Origin: an uncultured Desulfuromonadales bacterium
GTDB lineage: Bacteria; Desulfobacterota; Desulfuromonadia; Desulfuromonadales; Geopsychrobacteraceae
Direction: 5' to 3'
Length of the DNA: 27,259 nucleotides
Assembly: GCA_945787295.1 (NCBI GenBank)
Contig: CALZHQ010000066.1
Span: 1-27,259, forward strand
Below, piece by piece: positions 23,210 through 27,259 of the stretch. Below the pieces are notes generated by a model. The model was not told where the DNA came from. It worked only from the letters and a program-made list of their open reading frames with translations, and made no database searches. Both the position numbers and the translations under genes were made by a program. Each line of letters starts with the position of its first letter. Position 1 is the first letter of the stretch.

Positions 23210-23226
23210 AAGATTACGAAAAGATT
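23210..23226 (-). promoter_or_regulatory. two AATCTT direct repeats at 11-bp period in the divergent promoter region
   Basis: On the - strand AATCTT-ttcgt-AATCTT repeats at 11 bp. It resembles the AATCTTTA repeats at 25032-25051 next to msrB. It lies 25 bases before the regulator start and faces the outer-membrane protein gene, so it could serve autoregulation or control of that gene. With only two half-sites this is weak. Confidence 0.35.
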
Positions 23227-23250
23227 CCGCTTTTCCTCGTGGAGCAAGAC

Positions 23251-23955
23251 ATGGCTGAAGAGCAACGGACAGTGCTGATTGTTGAAGATGATCGCAACAC
23301 CGCCAACCTGGTGGCGACCTATCTACAGCGAGAGGGATTTGTCACTTTGATCGAAAATGATGGCGAATCGGGCTTGCAGGCCGCCCGAGCTGAACAGCCG
23401 AACCTGGTGATTCTCGATCTAATGCTGCCGAACATCGATGGCCTGGAAATCTGTCGGCGCCTGCGGAGCGAATCGCAGGTGCCGATCCTGATGCTGACCG
23501 CACGGGAAGAGGAGATCGACCGGGTGCTCGGTTTTTCCCTCGGTGCTGACGATTACGTGGTCAAGCCGTTCAGCCCGCGGGAACTGGTTGAGCGGGTCAA
23601 GGCGATTCTGCGCCGGGTGCAGCCGCAGGCGGAGACTGCCAGCCCGGTTCTGCAGCATGGCAGTCTGCAGCTCGACCCGGAAAAACATAAAGTCACTCGT
23701 GATGGGCAGCCGATCAGCCTGACCGGTTCGGAGTATAAACTGCTCTACAAGTTGATGGTCTCACCCGGCCGGGTCTTCAGCCGTGGCGAACTGCTGCGCG
23801 ATTTTTATCAGCATGAAGAGGCGGTGGTCGAGCGGGTGATCGATGTGCATATCAACAAATTACGGCAGAAAATCGAGCCGGACCCGGGGCAGCCGAAATT
23901 TATCGAGACGGTCCGCGGCTTCGGATACCGTTTTGCCGAGGTGGAAGAGAGATGA
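23251..23955 (+). CDS. OmpR/PhoB-family response regulator
   Basis: The 234-residue protein has a receiver domain (VEDDRNTANL, Asp56 in VILDLMLPNIDG, MLTAREEE, switch Lys in YVVKPFSPREL) and a winged-helix DNA-binding domain (LTGSEYKLLYKLMVSPGRVFSRGELL, ERVIDVHINKLRQKI, RGFGYRF). The ATG at 23251 was chosen over the GTG at 23239 because GGAG sits 7 bases before it. The stop overlaps the kinase start (ATGA at 23952), so the pair is translationally coupled. Likely targets, from nearby repeats, are msrBA and perhaps the outer-membrane protein gene. Confidence 0.94.
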   Translation: MAEEQRTVLIVEDDRNTANLVATYLQREGFVTLIENDGESGLQAARAEQPNLVILDLMLPNIDGLEICRRLRSESQVPILMLTAREEEIDRVLGFSLGADDYVVKPFSPRELVERVKAILRRVQPQAETASPVLQHGSLQLDPEKHKVTRDGQPISLTGSEYKLLYKLMVSPGRVFSRGELLRDFYQHEEAVVERVIDVHINKLRQKIEPDPGQPKFIETVRGFGYRFAEVEER

Positions 23956-25022
23956 AAAAACGCCTGCTCTGGAAATTGCTGCTGAATATCGTTCCGGTGA
24001 TCGGGGTCACCATTCTGGTGGTCTGGCTGGCGATCGACAACCTGGCGGCGACCTACTTCATGCGCTTGATGGAGAACTATTCGATCGAGCCGCACGACAG
24101 CCACCAGATGTTTATCGAAGCGGTGCACCGCTATCTGCTCTGGGCGGCACTGGCCGCGCTGGCGCTGGCGCTGTTGCTCAGTTTCCTGATGACCCGGCGG
24201 GTGCTGCGCCCGCTTTCGCAGATGACGCAGATCTCACAGGAGCTGGCGGCGGGTAATTTCAACAACCGGGTCGAAGTTGTTTCCCAGGATGAAGTCGGCC
24301 AGTTGGGATTGGCGTTCAACCGGATGGCGGAGAGTTTGGAGCAGTTGGAGCAGTTGCGGAAAAATATGGTCACCGATGTCGCTCACGAACTGCGTACCCC
24401 GCTGACCAACCTGCGCGGTTACCTTGAGGGATTGAGTGACGAAGTGGTGCCGCCGTCGCAGAAGACCTTCCGTATGCTGGAGAGTGAAATCCTGAGACTG
24501 GTCCATCTGGTTGATGACCTGCAACAGCTGACCAAGGCGGAAGCGGCCCAGGCGTTTTTGCAACGGCGTGAGCTGTCGGTTGTCAACCTGATTGAGCAAT
24601 TACGGACGCTTTTTGCGCACCGCTTTCAGGCCAAGAACATCAAGTTGCAGGTCGCGATTGAACCCCCCGAGCTGACTGTTGTCGCTGATCTGGACAAGCT
24701 GCTGCAGGCTTTGCGTAACCTGCTGGAGAATGCCTGGCGCTACAGTCCCGAAGGCGGGCAGGTGAGTATCATCGGTCGCCGTTTGGATAATCAGGTTGAA
24801 ATCGCTATCGCCAATACGGGTGAGGGGATCGCCGCCGAGGATCTGCCGTTTATCTTTGAGCGATTTTTCCGTGCCGACCGCTCCCGATCTCGTGAACAGG
24901 GCGGCGCCGGGATCGGCCTTTCGATCGTCAAGCAGTTGGTCGAAGCGCACGGCGGCACGGTCGGCGCGAAAAGCAGCGACGGCCAGACCCGCATCTGGCT
25001 GCAGTTTCCGACCTCAGATTGA
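23952..25022 (+). CDS. sensor histidine kinase (TM-short periplasmic loop-TM-HAMP-HisKA-HATPase)
   Basis: The 356-residue kinase has a first helix (10-30), a short periplasmic loop of about 30 residues, a second helix (60-80), HAMP (80-132), HisKA with His145 (TDVAHELRTPLTNLRGYLEG), and an HATPase domain (LRNLLENAWRYS, NTGEGIAAEDLPFIFERFFR, GAGIGLSIVKQLVEAHGG). The small loop rules out a large ligand domain; such kinases often sense membrane or envelope stress. It is the partner of the regulator gene it overlaps. With methionine sulfoxide reductases next door, oxidative damage in the envelope is a plausible cue, but that is inference. Confidence 0.93.
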   Translation: MKKRLLWKLLLNIVPVIGVTILVVWLAIDNLAATYFMRLMENYSIEPHDSHQMFIEAVHRYLLWAALAALALALLLSFLMTRRVLRPLSQMTQISQELAAGNFNNRVEVVSQDEVGQLGLAFNRMAESLEQLEQLRKNMVTDVAHELRTPLTNLRGYLEGLSDEVVPPSQKTFRMLESEILRLVHLVDDLQQLTKAEAAQAFLQRRELSVVNLIEQLRTLFAHRFQAKNIKLQVAIEPPELTVVADLDKLLQALRNLLENAWRYSPEGGQVSIIGRRLDNQVEIAIANTGEGIAAEDLPFIFERFFRADRSRSREQGGAGIGLSIVKQLVEAHGGTVGAKSSDGQTRIWLQFPTSD

Positions 25023-25034
25023 TTCAGCAGAAAT

Positions 25035-25073
25035 CTTTACCCAATCTTTATCTAGCCTTGATCTCCCCTTTAA
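25035..25073 (+). promoter_or_regulatory. four direct hexamer repeats at exact 11-bp period: predicted OmpR-type operator of msrBA
   Basis: CTTTAC (25035), CTTTAT (25046), CTTGAT (25057) and CTTTAA (25068) are each separated by exactly 5 bases. Head-to-tail hexamers at one helical turn are the classic binding pattern of OmpR/PhoB-family dimers. A -10-like TACATT follows at 25084-25089, which puts the last repeat near -35, where no good hexamer is present; this is the layout of an activator-dependent promoter. The predicted start lies about 190 bases before msrB. Confidence 0.72.
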
Positions 25074-25284
25074 CTGGATCTGTTACATTTGTCTCACAAG
25101 TTAAATGAGGCAACACTGAACAGAGGGTGGCGCTCATTGCGCTGAGTTATTTATCAGCTTCCGGGCAGAGGTGCCGGCAACCGACACCAACCCCTCGCTG
25201 CTGGCTGTTCTGTCGGTACCGCTGCCTGGAACTTTTATTACGGAGAAATGATAAGCTATGCAAAAAGATGCAAAGGAGAAGACG

Positions 25285-25833
25285 ATGAAAATATTCCAGA
25301 TTCTGGCATTGCTTCTGACCGCTGTAGGGCTCTTCTGGGTGGCCTCCAGCAGCCTGGCGACAGACAACGACAAAATGATGAATACGGCCGGGACGCTGAA
25401 AGTCTATTCGGTTGAAAAGGGTGACTATGTCTTGACCGATCGGGTGGTGAAGACTGAAGAGGAATGGAAACAGCAGCTGACAAAAGAGCAGTACCATATC
25501 CTTCGTCAGCAGGGCACCGAGCGGGCCTTTACCGGCAAGCTGCTGCATAACAAGGAGCATGGCGTTTATCGCTGTGCCGCTTGCGGACTCGACCTTTATC
25601 ATTCCGATACCAAGTACAAGTCGGGCACCGGTTGGCCAAGCTATTATCAGCCGGTGGCTCCGGAAAATGTCGCCACCCAGTCTGATCGCAGCTTCTTCAT
25701 GGTGCGCAACGAACTGGTCTGCGCCCGGTGTGGCTCGCATCTCGGTCATGTTTTTGATGATGGTCCGGCACCGACCGGCAAACGTCACTGTATCAACTCG
25801 GCGTCATTGACGTTTGTCAAATTGGACAAATAA
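25285..25833 (+). CDS. msrB: exported peptide-methionine (R)-S-oxide reductase MsrB
   Basis: MsrB reduces the R-epimer of methionine sulfoxide in proteins. The 182-residue product has an N-terminal hydrophobic signal ([25 protein letters not shown]), the two zinc CxxC pairs (CAAC and CARC), [23 protein letters not shown] and the catalytic Cys169 in RHCINS. The signal places it in the periplasm or membrane-anchored facing it. The start at 25285 was chosen over 25258 because AAGGAG lies 7 bases before it and it opens directly on the signal sequence. It is followed by msrA after 18 bases. Confidence 0.93.
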   Translation: MKIFQILALLLTAVGLFWVASSSLATDNDKMMNTAGTLKVYSVEKGDYVLTDRVVKTEEEWKQQLTKEQYHILRQQGTERAFTGKLLHNKEHGVYRCAACGLDLYHSDTKYKSGTGWPSYYQPVAPENVATQSDRSFFMVRNELVCARCGSHLGHVFDDGPAPTGKRHCINSASLTFVKLDK

Positions 25834-25851
25834 CCACTTGCGGAGGGTCGT

Positions 25852-26502
25852 ATGAAGAACAGACTCACGTTATTCCTTTTGTTGATTGGACTGTTGTTGG
25901 CCGCTGGGCTGAATGCTGCGCCAAAGCAGGAAATCATGCTGGAAGAGAAATCGATGCCAGCGACGATGCAGACCGAGCGGGCGATCTTAGCCGGTGGCTG
26001 CTTCTGGTGTATGGAGCATCCGTTTGAAAAGCTCGACGGGGTACTTTCGGTGGTCTCCGGATATACCGGCGGCAATCGCATGAACCCGACCTATAAAGAG
26101 GTTTCGGCCGGAGGCACCGGCCACACCGAAGCGGTCGAAATCGTCTATGACCCAAGCCGGGTCAGTTACCAGCAACTGCTCGAGGTTTTTTGGCAGCAGA
26201 TCGACCCGACCGATGCCGACGGTCAATTTGTCGACCGGGGCAGTCAATATCGCAGTGGCATCTATCCGCTGAACGAAGAACAACGCCGCCTCGCCGAGGC
26301 CTCGAAACAGGCGCTGGCCGCTTCCGGTCGCTTCGAGCAGTCGATCGTGACCGAAATTGTTCCGGCAGAAACTTTTTATCCGGCCGAGGAATACCACCAG
26401 GATTACTACAAGAAAAACCCGCTGCGTTACAAATATTACCGCTACGGCTCCGGCCGGGACCGGTTTCTCGATAAGACCTGGGGGGAGGACCGCAAAGGCT
26501 AG
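25852..26502 (+). CDS. msrA: exported peptide-methionine (S)-S-oxide reductase MsrA
   Basis: MsrA reduces the S-epimer. The 216-residue protein has a signal peptide ([19 protein letters not shown]), the catalytic Cys50 in [18 protein letters not shown], the [12 protein letters not shown] block, [22 protein letters not shown], and the C-terminal [18 protein letters not shown] precedes the ATG. With msrB it forms a two-enzyme unit that repairs both epimers in envelope proteins. In some bacteria the two domains are fused; here they are separate, each with its own export signal. The electron donor (a DsbD/MrsP-type partner) is not in the window. Confidence 0.94.
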   Translation: MKNRLTLFLLLIGLLLAAGLNAAPKQEIMLEEKSMPATMQTERAILAGGCFWCMEHPFEKLDGVLSVVSGYTGGNRMNPTYKEVSAGGTGHTEAVEIVYDPSRVSYQQLLEVFWQQIDPTDADGQFVDRGSQYRSGIYPLNEEQRRLAEASKQALAASGRFEQSIVTEIVPAETFYPAEEYHQDYYKKNPLRYKYYRYGSGRDRFLDKTWGEDRKG

Positions 26503-26561
26503 TGAGCTGGCGGAGGACATAAAGCTGCAATCTTGCTGACGAGGTGCCGGACGGAATCACG

Positions 26562-26580
26562 CCCTGCCGCAATGGCAGGG
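26562..26580 (+). other. hairpin between msrA and the spondin-domain gene
   Basis: CCCTGCC (26562-26568) pairs with GGCAGGG (26574-26580) around GCAAT. It is followed by TAAACC, so it is not a normal intrinsic terminator; it could protect an mRNA end or weaken readthrough from msrA. Confidence 0.35.
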
Positions 26581-26606
26581 TAAACCGACAGAAAGAGGAG
26601 GAACAG

Positions 26607-27259
26607 ATGAAAAGCGCTAAAACAATTCTTACGCTCGGCATGGCATTGCTGATCTGCCTGTTGGCTTTCGGAACCACGCTGGCTGACGATGGCGGCCAAA
26701 CCTACAGTGTGACAATTACCAACCTGACTAAAAAGCAGGTGTTTTCTCCACCGTTGCTGGTCAGCCACAAAAAATCGATCAAGCTGTTTATGGCCGGTCA
26801 GCCAGCAAGTGATGGCATTGCTGCAATTGCGGAAGGTGGAGACACTTCAACACTGGAAGCGCTATTGGGAACGCTCGACGAAGTTCATGATTTTACCACT
26901 GGTGGCATGATGATCAAGCCGAGTGAATCGATGACCTTGACGGTGAAAACGCGTGGTCGTTTCAATCAGCTGAGCCTGGTCGGGATGCTGGTGAGCACAA
27001 ACGATGCGATCTACGCCATCAACAGCACGACAATCCCGTATTCTGGCAAGAAAAGCCTGATGGCTCTCGCCTATGATGGCGGTAGCGAAGTAAACACCGA
27101 ACTCTGTTCAGATGTCCCCGGCCCGCCCTGTACTGCAGATAGCGGCAACGACCGGGTCACAGATGGCGCCGAAGGCTTCATCCATGTGCATAGCGGGATT
27201 CACGGAGTCGGCGATCTGAACGAACACAACATGGATTTCAACAACCCGGTCGCCAAGAT
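26607..27259 (+). CDS. exported spondin-domain protein (3'-partial)
   Basis: The frame opens at an ATG at 26607, with AGAGGAGGAACAG ahead, and runs off the window after 217 codons. It has a signal peptide (ILTLGMALLICLLAFGTTLA) and then a Spondin_N-type domain: YSVTITNLTKKQVFSPPLL, SHKKSIKLFMAGQPASDGIA, AIAEGGDTSTLEALLG, LVGMLVSTNDAIYAIN and LMALAYDGGSEVNTELC. Bacterial spondin-domain proteins are secreted or surface-associated with unknown roles. A His-rich stretch (HVHSGIHGVGDLNEHN) near the cut end is typical of the family and could bind metal. It may be read through from msrBA, being 104 bases downstream on the same strand. Confidence 0.85.
   Translation, partial: MKSAKTILTLGMALLICLLAFGTTLADDGGQTYSVTITNLTKKQVFSPPLLVSHKKSIKLFMAGQPASDGIAAIAEGGDTSTLEALLGTLDEVHDFTTGGMMIKPSESMTLTVKTRGRFNQLSLVGMLVSTNDAIYAINSTTIPYSGKKSLMALAYDGGSEVNTELCSDVPGPPCTADSGNDRVTDGAEGFIHVHSGIHGVGDLNEHNMDFNNPVAK

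Overview
The window looks like chromosomal DNA of a Gram-negative, respiratory, moderately GC-rich bacterium, most likely a deltaproteobacterium of the Desulfuromonadales/Geobacterales type. The reasons are many Cache/PAS sensor kinases, a sigma-54 NtrC-type regulator beside acetate-type carriers, a c-type/b5-type heme membrane protein, a PduO-type cobalamin adenosyltransferase and a class C-like group II intron remnant. The assignment is inference; no rRNA or other marker gene is present.

Layout. 1-3598 (+): end of a BatA-BatB/C-BatD (aerotolerance-type) operon. 3636-4587 (-): an orphan PycTM/DUF5706-like membrane protein and a small lipoprotein carrying a perfect in-frame 45-bp duplication. 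4767-5978 (+): ACT-domain threonine ammonia-lyase, overlapping tail to tail with a large hybrid histidine kinase (5970-8651, -), which follows a PduO-type adenosyltransferase. 9306-11362: a long regulatory region and an OFA-family monocarboxylate transporter whose reading frame extends upstream into a Cys-rich segment. 11391-11790: its terminator, followed at once by a group II intron remnant without a reverse transcriptase. 11846-12965: a zinc-ribbon/J-domain protein and a periplasmic rhodanese. 13043-18306 (-): a small membrane protein, a SatP/YaaH acetate carrier, an NtrC-type response regulator and a double-Cache histidine kinase; a ~450-bp structured repeat separates the last two. 18428-18592: a MITE-like long hairpin that supplies the stop codon of a MerA-like flavoprotein. 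20058-23069 (-): a hypothetical protein, a LysE exporter, a c-heme/CopD/b5-like fusion and an outer-membrane barrel protein. 23251-26502 (+): an OmpR-type two-component system followed by exported MsrB and MsrA. 26607-end (+): a 3'-truncated spondin-domain protein.

Main result. The two carboxylate transporters, ~4.5 kb apart and on opposite strands, share one promoter architecture. Each has a good sigma-54 -24/-12 element, an inverted repeat TTTTGC-N6-GCAAAA centred about 120 bp upstream of the predicted start, and a pair of further repeats at about -220 to -290. The NtrC-type regulator and Cache-domain kinase encoded next to satP are the obvious candidates to act on them, giving a predicted small-carboxylate (acetate?) sensing and uptake regulon. 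A second regulatory prediction is four CTTTAN-like hexamers at an exact 11-bp period between the OmpR-type system and msrBA, which suggests that this system activates periplasmic methionine-sulfoxide repair. All regulatory links are inferred from sequence.
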